Made by a program: the position numbers and the translations under genes
Notes under the pieces: generated by a model
The model's database searches: none
Seen by the model: the letters and a program-made list of their open reading frames with translations, nothing else
What the model was told of the DNA's origin: nothing
Part shown: one piece after another, positions 37,242 through 45,801 of the stretch
How the letters are laid out: each line of letters opens with the position of its first letter
Position numbering within the stretch: position 1 is the stretch's first letter
Assembly: GCF_023920705.1 (NCBI RefSeq)
Contig: NZ_CP094657.1
Coordinates: 3,720,001 to 3,784,000, forward strand
DNA: 64,000 bases
Source: Acinetobacter sp. XS-4
GTDB taxonomy: Bacteria > Pseudomonadota > Gammaproteobacteria > Pseudomonadales > Moraxellaceae
Direction of reading: 5' to 3'

Positions 37242-37499
37242 TTACCCTTTCTTCACTAAGTAATGAAATTCTTTATGACCATTTTCATCTAAGCATTCTT
37301 CTTGCAACAACAACTCATGGCCTAAATGCATACAAAATTTAGGAATATCCCACGAGGTCGAATTATCTGTTGCGAAGACTTCAACCACATCCCCAGATTT
37401 AGATTTGCGGATGGCTTGATGCAACATCATGACAGGTTCCGGACAACGTAAACCACGCGTATTGAGTTGTACAGTAGGTGAAATGGGTTGCTCTGACAT
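37242..37499 (-). CDS. tusA: TusA-family sulfur carrier protein
   Basis: 85 residues from ATG 37499 (MSEQPISPTVQLNTRGLRCPEPVMMLHQAI). Cys in RCPEPV is the sulfur-carrying residue. The C-terminal TSWDIPKFCMHLGHELL is typical. In E. coli TusA carries persulfide from IscS for tRNA thiolation; partners TusBCDE are not in the window. A TTG five codons upstream is a less likely start. Confidence 0.9.
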   Translation of the reverse strand: MSEQPISPTVQLNTRGLRCPEPVMMLHQAIRKSKSGDVVEVFATDNSTSWDIPKFCMHLGHELLLQEECLDENGHKEFHYLVKKG

Positions 37500-37684
37500 A
37501 ACAAACTCGAACAAATAGAATTTTCACATTTTAGCATAAACAAATTACTGAGCTGTTAACTGTAACTGGCTTTTACATAACAATATACGTTTTGTCTTTT
37601 AGCTTGTTTTATAGATGCATAAGCATCTTTTCTTAGGTATGATTCAAAGTATTCATTTGATAGATTGAGTCTTTAGGAAAGATC

Positions 37685-38524
37685 ATGCAAGAGGAACCAA
37701 GTCCGTCGTGGGGAATGCGCGGCTTACGAAAATGGTTAGGCACAGCACCAGAAACCCGTGATGAATTATTAAAATTAGTCCAAAATTCACGTCGCTTTTT
37801 AGAACCAGATACTGTTGCCATGCTTGAAGGTGTTCTTGACCTTCCAGCTACAAAAATTCGTGAAGTCATGACACCACGAACAGCAATGATCAGTTTGCAA
37901 GAAGATGATCAGTTACTTGATATTCTTGATGTATTGGTCGAGTCTGCTCACTCACGCTTTCCAGTCTTCTCTTCTGATCAGCCTGATAATGTTGTCGGGA
38001 TTTTGCTCGCAAAAGATTTACTGCCGTTTCTAACTGAACCGAATACCAAAGTTGATATTCGAGTTCTTATGCGTCAACCCTTATTTGTTCCAGAAAGTGC
38101 GCGTTCCGATCAGGTTCTACGCATGTTGAAACATACACAGACTCATATTGCTATTGTGATTGACGAATATGGCTCAACGGCCGGTCTTGTTACGCTCGAA
38201 GATATTCTTGAAGAAATCGTTGGCGAAATTGAAGATGAACATGACACTGCTGATGAAGATGCTCAGTACATCGTTCCTGACAATGACCATACAGTAGCAA
38301 ATGCATGGATGGTGCAAGCACTTACACCAATCGAACATTTCAATACTGTTTTAGATGCTGATTTTTCTGACGATGAAGTAGAAACTGTCGGCGGTTTATT
38401 ACTTCAAGAGATTGGTCTGGTAAGTGATTTACAAGGTCAAACTGTTGAGCTTGGAAATTGGTTATTTACAATCGTTGAAGCAGATGCCCGCACTATTCAT
38501 CTGATTCGAGCTGTACGTCAATGA
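37685..38524 (+). CDS. corC: CorC-type CBS-pair protein (magnesium/cobalt efflux accessory)
   Basis: 279 residues. A soluble N-terminal stretch leads to two CBS domains (PRTAMISLQEDD at about 63-115 and QPLFVPESARSDQ...IAIVIDEYGSTAGLVTLEDILEEIVGEIEDEHD). A C-terminal CorC/HlyC transporter-associated domain follows. It lacks the transmembrane DUF21 domain, as true CorC does. CorC is associated with Mg2+/Co2+ handling or membrane integrity. It overlaps lnt by four bases (ATGA), the usual corC-lnt order. Confidence 0.93.
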   Translation: MQEEPSPSWGMRGLRKWLGTAPETRDELLKLVQNSRRFLEPDTVAMLEGVLDLPATKIREVMTPRTAMISLQEDDQLLDILDVLVESAHSRFPVFSSDQPDNVVGILLAKDLLPFLTEPNTKVDIRVLMRQPLFVPESARSDQVLRMLKHTQTHIAIVIDEYGSTAGLVTLEDILEEIVGEIEDEHDTADEDAQYIVPDNDHTVANAWMVQALTPIEHFNTVLDADFSDDEVETVGGLLLQEIGLVSDLQGQTVELGNWLFTIVEADARTIHLIRAVRQ

Positions 38525-40080
38525 GAGCATACTTTGAAAAGCTGTTAGATTCATCGCAACCACAAAAACAGCTTCCTTTAATTTTTCCTTTACTCATTGC
38601 TTTATTTTCAGGTGCCGTGTTCAGTTTTTCACTGGCACCTTATTATTGGTGGTGGTTGGCAATTTTATCTCCAGCCCTACTCTATGCATCACTACATAAA
38701 CGTTCGGCTAAACAAGCATTTGTTATTGGTTGGAGCTATGGCTTCGGCTTATGGTTTGTAGGCGCTTTTTGGCTCTACACTTCCATCCATGTATATGGCG
38801 ACACCAATGCTTTTCTAAGCGTGTGTATGATTGCTGTTATGGCCCTGCTTATGGGCTTATTTACCGCACTTCAGACTTGGGTTTACCGACGTTTCTTTCC
38901 TGAAACACCACTGACTTTTGCACCACTCTGGATTGTTTTCGAGTGGGCAAAAACTTGGGTATTTACAGGTTTCCCATGGCTGTTTGTGGGTTACGCTTTT
39001 ACTGAACGTTTACTCGATGGTTACGCACCTCTATTCGGTATTTATGCAATTTCCTTCGTCGTCATTGTATTAGCATGTGCTTTAGTTGAAGTTCTGCGCA
39101 AGCGTATTTTCTGGGTGATCCCATCTGCCCTATTAGTTTTAGGCGCATGGGGAGCATCATATATACAGTTTGTAAAACCTAAAGCTGCTAAACCACTTAG
39201 CGTTTCGCTGATTCAAGGTAACATTCCACAAGATTTAAAATGGTTAACTGAATATCAAGTTAGAACATTAGAAATTTATGCTGGTCTGACTCAATCTGAA
39301 TGGGGCCGTGACTTAATTGTATGGCCTGAATCATCAATTCCACTCTTCCAAACTGACATTGAACCGTTTTTGGATGCAATGGATGCACAAGCTAAAAAGA
39401 ACCACACTGCATGGGTAACTGGTGTTCCTTACTGGGATGTTACCAAATCTCATGAAGTCGGTAGCCCGCTGTATTACAACAGCATTATGGCGTCTGGTAG
39501 CGATTCAAGCGGCCTCTATAAAAAGCAGCGCCTCGTACCTTTTGGTGAATATATTCCATTATCAGGCTTACTCTCTTGGGTATTACCAGCCATGCAAAAT
39601 GATATTAGCATGAGTGGTTTTTCACGTGGCGAGAGTAACCAGAAACCACTCATGATCAAAGGGCATGCGCTTGCTGCTGCGATTTGTTATGAAGTGGCTT
39701 ATCCAAACCTTACCCGACGCAATGCAGAAGACAGCGACTTTTTGGTGACTGTATCTAATGACGCTTGGTTTACGGGTACTGCTGGACCATGGCAACATTT
39801 ACAAATGGTGCAGATGCGAGCTAAAGAAAATGGTCGCTGGTTTATTCGTGCAACCAACACCGGTGTAACAGCGTTTATTGATCAAAATGGTCATATCACT
39901 GAACAAGCACCGCTCGATAAAGAGTTTGTCTTGAGAGGCGATTTACCTGCAATGCAAGGACAAACCCTTTATAACCGTTTAGGTGATTATCCAGTGTTAG
40001 GATTTGCAGTATTACTGCTGATTTTAGGTTGGGTATATCGTCCACGTAAAGTTGACATTTCTTTTAAATCCCGCCGCTAA
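38521..40080 (+). CDS. lnt: apolipoprotein N-acyltransferase Lnt
   Basis: 519 residues. Six hydrophobic helices (about residues 18-215) precede a nitrilase-like periplasmic domain. The catalytic triad is visible: Glu in WPESSIP (near 271), Lys in LYKKQRLVPFGEY (near 338) and Cys in AAICYEVAY (near 391). It N-acylates the N-terminal Cys of lipoproteins in the inner membrane, the last maturation step. Translationally coupled to corC. Confidence 0.96.
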   Translation: MRAYFEKLLDSSQPQKQLPLIFPLLIALFSGAVFSFSLAPYYWWWLAILSPALLYASLHKRSAKQAFVIGWSYGFGLWFVGAFWLYTSIHVYGDTNAFLSVCMIAVMALLMGLFTALQTWVYRRFFPETPLTFAPLWIVFEWAKTWVFTGFPWLFVGYAFTERLLDGYAPLFGIYAISFVVIVLACALVEVLRKRIFWVIPSALLVLGAWGASYIQFVKPKAAKPLSVSLIQGNIPQDLKWLTEYQVRTLEIYAGLTQSEWGRDLIVWPESSIPLFQTDIEPFLDAMDAQAKKNHTAWVTGVPYWDVTKSHEVGSPLYYNSIMASGSDSSGLYKKQRLVPFGEYIPLSGLLSWVLPAMQNDISMSGFSRGESNQKPLMIKGHALAAAICYEVAYPNLTRRNAEDSDFLVTVSNDAWFTGTAGPWQHLQMVQMRAKENGRWFIRATNTGVTAFIDQNGHITEQAPLDKEFVLRGDLPAMQGQTLYNRLGDYPVLGFAVLLLILGWVYRPRKVDISFKSRR

Positions 40081-40081
40081 T

Positions 40082-40420
40082 TTACAATAACTTTGTACCC
40101 AGAGGTACTTCAAACTCTGGGATACAAAGTGCTACTTCACCCTCTGCATTATGAAACCCTGTCACTAAGCATTCGGACTGAATAGGCCCAATTTGTTTTT
40201 TAGGGAAATTCACTACAGCAACAACTAACTTACCCACCAAATCTTGTGGTTGATAGAGCTTGGTAATCTGTGCACTTGATTTACGCACACCCAATTCTTC
40301 ACCAAAATCTACATGCAAAATATAGGCAGGTTTACGCGCCTTTTCGAAAACTTCAGCTTCAATAATTTTACCAACGCGAAGCTCTACTTTTAAAAAATCA
40401 TTCCACTCAATTTGTTCCAT
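40082..40420 (-). CDS. CsaA-type tRNA-binding protein
   Basis: 112 residues, a single EMAP-II/Trbp111-type OB fold. It starts WNDFLKVELRVGKIIEAEVFEKARKPAYIL and contains RKSSAQITKLYQPQDLVGKLVVAVVNFPKKQIGPIQSECLV, the CsaA pattern. Binds tRNA and has been described as a chaperone in Bacillus. Convergent with lnt; one base separates the stops. Confidence 0.9.
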   Translation of the reverse strand: MEQIEWNDFLKVELRVGKIIEAEVFEKARKPAYILHVDFGEELGVRKSSAQITKLYQPQDLVGKLVVAVVNFPKKQIGPIQSECLVTGFHNAEGEVALCIPEFEVPLGTKLL

Positions 40421-40544
40421 TTACTTTTTCTCATGTTCTTAAATATCTGATTTGAAGCATATAATATGTACAAAAAAAGAAACACCCTCTTTTTATTTCC
40501 AGATTTCAAAATTCATGTTAAATTAAATCTGCTCATCAAAAAGC

Positions 40545-40558
40545 CGTAAACGTTTACG
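40545..40558. promoter_or_regulatory. 14-bp perfect palindrome (putative operator)
   Basis: CGTAAACGTTTACG, 105 bp upstream of the DUF2798 gene, in the gap after the CsaA-like gene. It has the form of a dimeric repressor site such as TetR or LacI type. No regulator gene is adjacent. Confidence 0.4.
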
Positions 40559-40663
40559 TCAATCAACGTGCCAACATACCTCCAACAATGCTTGGAGCTA
40601 TTTGTTCAAAATATTTTTATATTTTTGAATGGCACTGGCGTTTGTTGGTTTACGGAGTCAAAA

Positions 40664-40924
40664 ATGCAAAACTCAAAATCTTTGTTTAGTTTTAAAAAAC
40701 TTCCAAATCGCTACACCTCTATCGTTTTGCCTTTTCTTCTGTCCATCATTATGACTTTTGTGGTTTCGATGATCAGTACATTACGAAGTTTGGGATTAGA
40801 AGAATTTTCCATTTATATCTGGATGTCTGCATGGGCAATTTCTTGGTTAATCGCTTTTCCCACGCTACTTTTCATTTTGCCTATTGTCCGTAAAATTACA
40901 GCAATAGTGGTACAACCTGCTTAA
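40664..40924 (+). CDS. DUF2798-family small membrane protein
   Basis: 86 residues from ATG 40664 (MQNSKSLFSFKKLPNRYTSIVLPFLLSIIMTF), with CGGAG at 40653-40657; the longer frame from 40568 has no ribosome binding site. Two hydrophobic helices and the ENRY-like LPNRYTSIVLPFLLSIIMTFVVS...ISTLRSLG pattern fit DUF2798. Function unknown. Confidence 0.75.
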   Translation: MQNSKSLFSFKKLPNRYTSIVLPFLLSIIMTFVVSMISTLRSLGLEEFSIYIWMSAWAISWLIAFPTLLFILPIVRKITAIVVQPA

Positions 40925-40988
40925 CTAAAAAATAAAACGTAGATGTTTAGTATACGTTTTATTTAAAAAATTTGGTTTTAAAAGATCA

Positions 40989-41333
40989 TTAAAAAGCGAT
41001 CGATAATTGCAAAGATAAATAAGCAACTAAACTCGATAAAAACACCATTGGCACATAACGATAAGCTTTAAAAAGTAATTGCTCATATTTAGTAGATATT
41101 TGTTTAGCTTGCCAAATACTCGCTTTTAATGCGGTAAAAAAGCTCACCATCAACCATGCACTCACAATACTTAATGCGAAGAAACCAATCATAATTTGGC
41201 TACTTCCCTCTGTACTCAACCATAACTTTAATGAAACTTCGGCAATTGGCAATAAACCCAAAATCAATAGGACAGATTTGAGCATTACCCAATGGAACTG
41301 AGTCAGTTCAGCTAATATGAGAAATGCCTTCAT
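40989..41333 (-). CDS. hypothetical membrane protein
   Basis: 114 residues with three to four hydrophobic segments (about 16-34, 45-70, 91-111). I do not recognise a family. A purine-rich AAAAAGGAGAG lies immediately upstream of the ATG on the minus strand, supporting translation. It sits alone between the DUF2798 gene and gspG. Confidence 0.65.
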   Translation of the reverse strand: MKAFLILAELTQFHWVMLKSVLLILGLLPIAEVSLKLWLSTEGSSQIMIGFFALSIVSAWLMVSFFTALKASIWQAKQISTKYEQLLFKAYRYVPMVFLSSLVAYLSLQLSIAF

Positions 41334-41534
41334 TTTAATCTCTCCTTTTTAATTGAATAAAGTGCTTTTTATTTATTATGCAAAGCTTTCATTTAAATAT
41401 ATAGCTTATTTTTCTCTACATTTTAACTTTCTTGTAACTATTAAATATGGGAATAATTCTTATTATAAATCTCAAATATAATTATTAACTTTAATTTATA
41501 TTTTTCAGTTGTTTATTATATTTTTCTGATTGAG

Positions 41535-41590
41535 AGAGATTATCAATTCAAATTTATCAGTTTATCTTTTTAACTGAATTGATAATCTCT
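41535..41590. repeat. 16-bp perfect inverted repeat downstream of gspG
   Basis: AGAGATTATCAATTCA (41535-41550) and its exact reverse complement (41575-41590) flank a 24-base AT-rich loop, 14 bp after the gspG stop. Probably the end of the gspF-gspG transcript; there is no clear T run on either strand. Confidence 0.6.
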
Positions 41591-41603
41591 ATTATATTTT
41601 CAA

Positions 41604-42119
41604 TTAAGGCTGATAATAAATATCTGCATCATTACCTTCACCGCCATCTTTACCATCTGCCCCAAATGAGTACAAATCAAAAGCTCGACCATCTGCCCCT
41701 GGAATGACATATTGAACATCATTTTTCCAACTATCTTTCGGATAACCACCTTTTACATAACCACCTGGCATCCAGTTTTTTGCTGTCGCAGGTTGATTAA
41801 CCAAAGCATCTAGTCCACCTTCTTGCATAGTTGGGAAGTGTCCATTATCAAGCTTGTACTGATCTAAAGCACCTGCCACACCTTTTAATGTAATTTGGGT
41901 GGTATCAATTTTAGCTTTTTCACTACGCCCCATAACATTTGGTACGATTAACGCTGCTAACACGCCTAAAATTACAATCACGACCATAACTTCAATGAGG
42001 GTAAAGCCTGAGGCGCGTTTCATTCGAGTACCGCTCGAACGTGCCGCAAGTCCGAAAGCTACGCTTGAGGTTTTTTGAGCATCCTTAACGTGCTCTTTTT
42101 GTTTCATGACCATCTTCAT
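41604..42119 (-). CDS. gspG: type II secretion major pseudopilin GspG
   Basis: 171 residues from ATG 42119, chosen because GAG lies at suitable distance upstream. The prepilin peptidase site is G-FTLIEVMVVIVILGVLAALIVPNVMG, with a hydrophobic helix right after it. The C-terminal calcium-loop region DLYSFGADGKDGGEGNDADI is typical GspG. This start gives a leader of about 38 residues; an internal ATG at 42023 (MKRASG-FTLIE) would give the conventional 6-residue leader. GspG forms the T2SS pseudopilus. Downstream of gspF with a gap of a few tens of bases. Confidence 0.9.
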   Translation of the reverse strand: MKMVMKQKEHVKDAQKTSSVAFGLAARSSGTRMKRASGFTLIEVMVVIVILGVLAALIVPNVMGRSEKAKIDTTQITLKGVAGALDQYKLDNGHFPTMQEGGLDALVNQPATAKNWMPGGYVKGGYPKDSWKNDVQYVIPGADGRAFDLYSFGADGKDGGEGNDADIYYQP

Positions 42120-42142
42120 CATTATCTCTAATATCAAAGTTA

Positions 42143-43348
42143 TTAAATCATATTGTTCATATTTACGATTGGCAGCATAACCGCGATTACAATAACCAGT
42201 ACAATGCTTGCCATTAGAACCAGCATAAGCGGTTCAAGTAATGCCAGTAAGGTTGAAATAAATGTTGTAACCTCACGGTCTTGCATGGTCGATGCACGTT
42301 CTAACATCCGGTCCAGTTCGCCTGATGCCTCACCACTTCGAATCATTTGTACCATCATTGGTGGAAAATAACCACTGCGCTCAAGTTGTGTACCCAAGTT
42401 GCCACCTTCTGTCACACGCTCAGCTGCATGGGCAATTGAATCGCGTATGACCCAATTACTAGTCACTGCCGCACCAATTTTTAAGGCATCGACCAAAGGT
42501 ACACCTGAACGCGTCAAAATAGATAAAGTACTGGCAAATCGTGCAGAATTAATACCACGTGACAGTTTACCGAATAATGGCAATTTGAGTGTTAATCGAT
42601 CAAAAGCATAGTGCCCAGCAGTCGTTTTTAAAAATCGTACGAATGCGACTACTCCCACAACTGCAAAAATAATAATAAATACCCAAGCATGCCGAATAAA
42701 ATCGCTGGCTTTCATTAAAGCAACTGTAATCCACGGTAGAGCATCTTTGCTTTGATCAAATGTTTTTACAATCTCTGGCACAACGTAAGTCATTAAGCCC
42801 ATCACAATACCAAAGGACATCAGCATTAAAATGATTGGGTAAATCATAGCGCCCTGAACCTTCTTTTGCATGGCAGAACGGTTTTCAGTGTAATCCGAGA
42901 GCTGATCTAAAATCAGATCTAAATGCCCCGAACGCTCACCTGCTGCGACCGTTGCAATATAGAGGTCAGGAAACCGTCCAGATTGCTGCATCCCTTGTGC
43001 GAGTGAATGCCCTTCTAAAACACGAGAACGGACAGATAATAAAAGATTTTGCACATGCGGTTTTTCACTTTGCCTGCTCACCGCACGTAATGCTTCTTCT
43101 AGAGGAATTGCTGCTGCAACCAAAACAGAAAGTTGTCTGGTCATGAGTGCTAAATCATAAGCACTGAACTTTTTTTGGAATAACCCCTGACTCTGATGTT
43201 TATCTTTTTGTTCAACAGGGTCAACACTAATTGGTGTCCATGCTTTATCACGTAATTGTTGGCGAATCTGGCGTGCTGAGTCTCCCTCAAGCACTCCTTT
43301 TTGCTGCTTCCCTGAAGCATCAATGGCAGTAAATTGATATGCAGGCAT
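42143..43348 (-). CDS. gspF: type II secretion inner-membrane platform protein GspF
   Basis: 401 residues. Two repeats of the T2SSF fold, each a cytoplasmic helical bundle followed by a membrane helix, with a third helix at the C-terminus (about 168-190, 220-238, 372-395). MPAYQFTAIDASGKQQKGVLEGDSARQIRQQLR at the N-terminus and LLDALSRQSEKP-like TRQLSVLVAAAIPLEEALRA are diagnostic. It links the ATPase GspE to the pseudopilus. In Acinetobacter the T2SS genes are scattered, so gspF-gspG alone is expected. Confidence 0.93.
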   Translation of the reverse strand: MPAYQFTAIDASGKQQKGVLEGDSARQIRQQLRDKAWTPISVDPVEQKDKHQSQGLFQKKFSAYDLALMTRQLSVLVAAAIPLEEALRAVSRQSEKPHVQNLLLSVRSRVLEGHSLAQGMQQSGRFPDLYIATVAAGERSGHLDLILDQLSDYTENRSAMQKKVQGAMIYPIILMLMSFGIVMGLMTYVVPEIVKTFDQSKDALPWITVALMKASDFIRHAWVFIIIFAVVGVVAFVRFLKTTAGHYAFDRLTLKLPLFGKLSRGINSARFASTLSILTRSGVPLVDALKIGAAVTSNWVIRDSIAHAAERVTEGGNLGTQLERSGYFPPMMVQMIRSGEASGELDRMLERASTMQDREVTTFISTLLALLEPLMLVLMASIVLVIVIAVMLPIVNMNNMI

Positions 43349-43496
43349 GGTAATGTTCTAATTTTCCAAAAATAATAGTCGCTGCTGTTGCATCTATGCT
43401 ACGCAATCATTCATATTCGTTCTATAGCCTGTGTAGAATACCCAAGTCCTCTTCACGACGCTATGCCGTTTTTTAAAATTGACGAAATGAGCCTCT

Positions 43497-45725
43497 ATGA
43501 CCATAACGCCAAAGCCTGATTCAGTTGTTTATCGTGTGCGTGTAGCCGTACCTGTGCATCTGTACGACACTTTTGACTATACACTCACCGAAGCACAATA
43601 TGAACGGGCTCACGTAGGCTCACGCGTCGCCATTTCATTTGGACGCCAAAACCTGATTGGCATCATTACTGAAAAAGTAAATCCACATGAGCCATTTACG
43701 GGTAAATTTCAACTTAAAGCCATTTCTGAACTTTTAGATGAAGAACCTATTTTAGATGAACAAGTTTTAAGTTTATTGACATGGTCCGCACAATATTACC
43801 AATTTCCAATTGGTGAGGTCATGCAAACAGCTCTTCCGGCTTTATTGCGTCAGGGTAAACCGATGGATGTTTTATTCCATCTATGGAAAATTACTCCCTG
43901 TGACGATGTCGAAACTCTGCTTAAACGCTCGGTGAAGCAACAAGATGCTTATCAGATTTTAAAATTACATCCTTCGGGAACAACAGAAAATATTCTGAAT
44001 TTAAGTGGTGTAGAAACTGCAACGCTTAAAGCACTTCAAAAGAAAGGGCTGGTAGACTGTACGCTCGAACCACATGACTTTAGCCCTACACCTGTTCAAT
44101 TGGCACAAATGCCGCTCACGCTAAATGAAGATCAAAAGCAAGCGACTCAACATGTCATTAAAGCCCAGCATCAATACCAAGCATTTTTGCTCGATGGTTT
44201 AACAGGTAGCGGTAAAACAGAAGTTTATTTGCACATCATGCATGAGGTGCTAAAGCAAGGTAAACAAGTACTGGTGTTAGTGCCTGAAATTGGTTTAACC
44301 CCTCAAACTATTTCCCGTTTTAAGTCTCGTTTTAACTGTGATATTGCTTTATTGCACTCTGGCTTAAATGACTCTAAACGCTTGCAAGCATGGCAACAGG
44401 CACAAACCGGAAAAGCGTCTATTATTTTAGGGACACGATCTGCCATCTATACGCCACTGCCACGTTTGGGATTGATCATTTTAGATGAAGAACATGATCT
44501 GTCTTATAAACAGCAAGAAGGTTTCCGTTACCATGCGCGTGATGTCGCACTATACCGCGGTCACTTGCAAAACTGCCCTGTGATTTTAGGATCAGCAACA
44601 CCAAGTATTGATAGTTATTATTTGGTCGAAACTGGCAAATTAACGTCCCTGCAACTCAACAAACGTGCTGGCCATGCACTTTTGCCTAAAATGCATTTGA
44701 TTGACCTTAAAATTGTCAAAAAACAGCATGGAATCAGTCAGCCCCTTATTGAACAAATCAAACATACATTAGCTAGGAAAGAACAGGTTTTAATCTTTTT
44801 AAACCGTCGTGGCTATGCACCTGTACTGGTTTGTGAAAGCTGTGGATGGCAAGCAAATTGTCCACATTGTGATGCACATTTTACTTTGCACACCCAACCT
44901 TATTCTTATCTACATTGCCACCACTGTGGAACCATTCATCGCTTACCCGATCATTGTCCTGAATGTCAGCAAAAAAGCTTAAAAACCTTAGGGGCAGGAA
45001 CCGCTAAGGTCGAAGAACACTTACAAGAACTATTTCCAGAGTATGATGTCATTCGGGTCGATCGTGACAGTACCAGTCGTGTCGGGAGCTGGCAAAAAAT
45101 CTACGACCGTATTCATCAAAACAAACCAACAATTTTGCTCGGCACTCAAATGTTGGCAAAAGGCCATCATTTTCCACATGTCACATTGGTTGCCATTTTA
45201 GATATTGATGCAGGTTTACTCAGCGTAGACATCCGTGCGCCAGAACGTACGGCGCAGCTGATTGTACAAGTCGCTGGTCGTGCAGGTCGTGGTGAACACA
45301 AAGGCCATGTATATTTACAAACATTAAGACCTGACCATCCATTACTCACCACGCTCATCGAAAAAGATTATCGGGCAGTAGCCAAACAGACTCTTGCAGA
45401 ACGTAAAGTTGCTTTGCTGCCGCCTTATCGCTATGCAGTACTAATACGTGCAGAATCCAAAGATCGTGACTATACCTTACAATTTTTAAATGAAGCTGCC
45501 GAGCAACTTCGTCAAGTCGCTGGTGAGATTGTTGATATTTGGGGACCTATTCCAGCGCCGATGGAACGTAAAGCAGGACGCTACCGTGCCCACATGGTGA
45601 TTTTATCTGCTGACCGTGCTCGCCTACACTTTTACTTAAGACAATGGTGGTCTCAATTGGTTCATGCCCCAAGACAGCATCAACTCAGGCTATCAATTGA
45701 TGTCGATCCGCAAGAATTTAATTAG
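43497..45725 (+). CDS. priA: primosomal protein N' (replication restart helicase PriA)
   Basis: 742 residues. N-terminal fork-binding domain, helicase domain with Walker A GLTGSGKTEVYL (near residue 238), DEEH box (near 332) and motif GSATPS. Two zinc sites form the cysteine cluster (CESCGWQANCPHCDAHF...CHHCGTIHRLPDHCPEC, about 455-500). Motif VAGRAGRG is near 592. It reloads the replisome at stalled forks by binding D-loops and working with PriB/DnaT. Divergent from gspF. Confidence 0.96.
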   Translation: MTITPKPDSVVYRVRVAVPVHLYDTFDYTLTEAQYERAHVGSRVAISFGRQNLIGIITEKVNPHEPFTGKFQLKAISELLDEEPILDEQVLSLLTWSAQYYQFPIGEVMQTALPALLRQGKPMDVLFHLWKITPCDDVETLLKRSVKQQDAYQILKLHPSGTTENILNLSGVETATLKALQKKGLVDCTLEPHDFSPTPVQLAQMPLTLNEDQKQATQHVIKAQHQYQAFLLDGLTGSGKTEVYLHIMHEVLKQGKQVLVLVPEIGLTPQTISRFKSRFNCDIALLHSGLNDSKRLQAWQQAQTGKASIILGTRSAIYTPLPRLGLIILDEEHDLSYKQQEGFRYHARDVALYRGHLQNCPVILGSATPSIDSYYLVETGKLTSLQLNKRAGHALLPKMHLIDLKIVKKQHGISQPLIEQIKHTLARKEQVLIFLNRRGYAPVLVCESCGWQANCPHCDAHFTLHTQPYSYLHCHHCGTIHRLPDHCPECQQKSLKTLGAGTAKVEEHLQELFPEYDVIRVDRDSTSRVGSWQKIYDRIHQNKPTILLGTQMLAKGHHFPHVTLVAILDIDAGLLSVDIRAPERTAQLIVQVAGRAGRGEHKGHVYLQTLRPDHPLLTTLIEKDYRAVAKQTLAERKVALLPPYRYAVLIRAESKDRDYTLQFLNEAAEQLRQVAGEIVDIWGPIPAPMERKAGRYRAHMVILSADRARLHFYLRQWWSQLVHAPRQHQLRLSIDVDPQEFN

Positions 45726-45801
45726 ATGATTTGAATATCATGGTGTGAAGAAGCCTTTTTGGCTTTACACTTAAAAGAGACTAATACATTCGAGGCAATG
45801 A

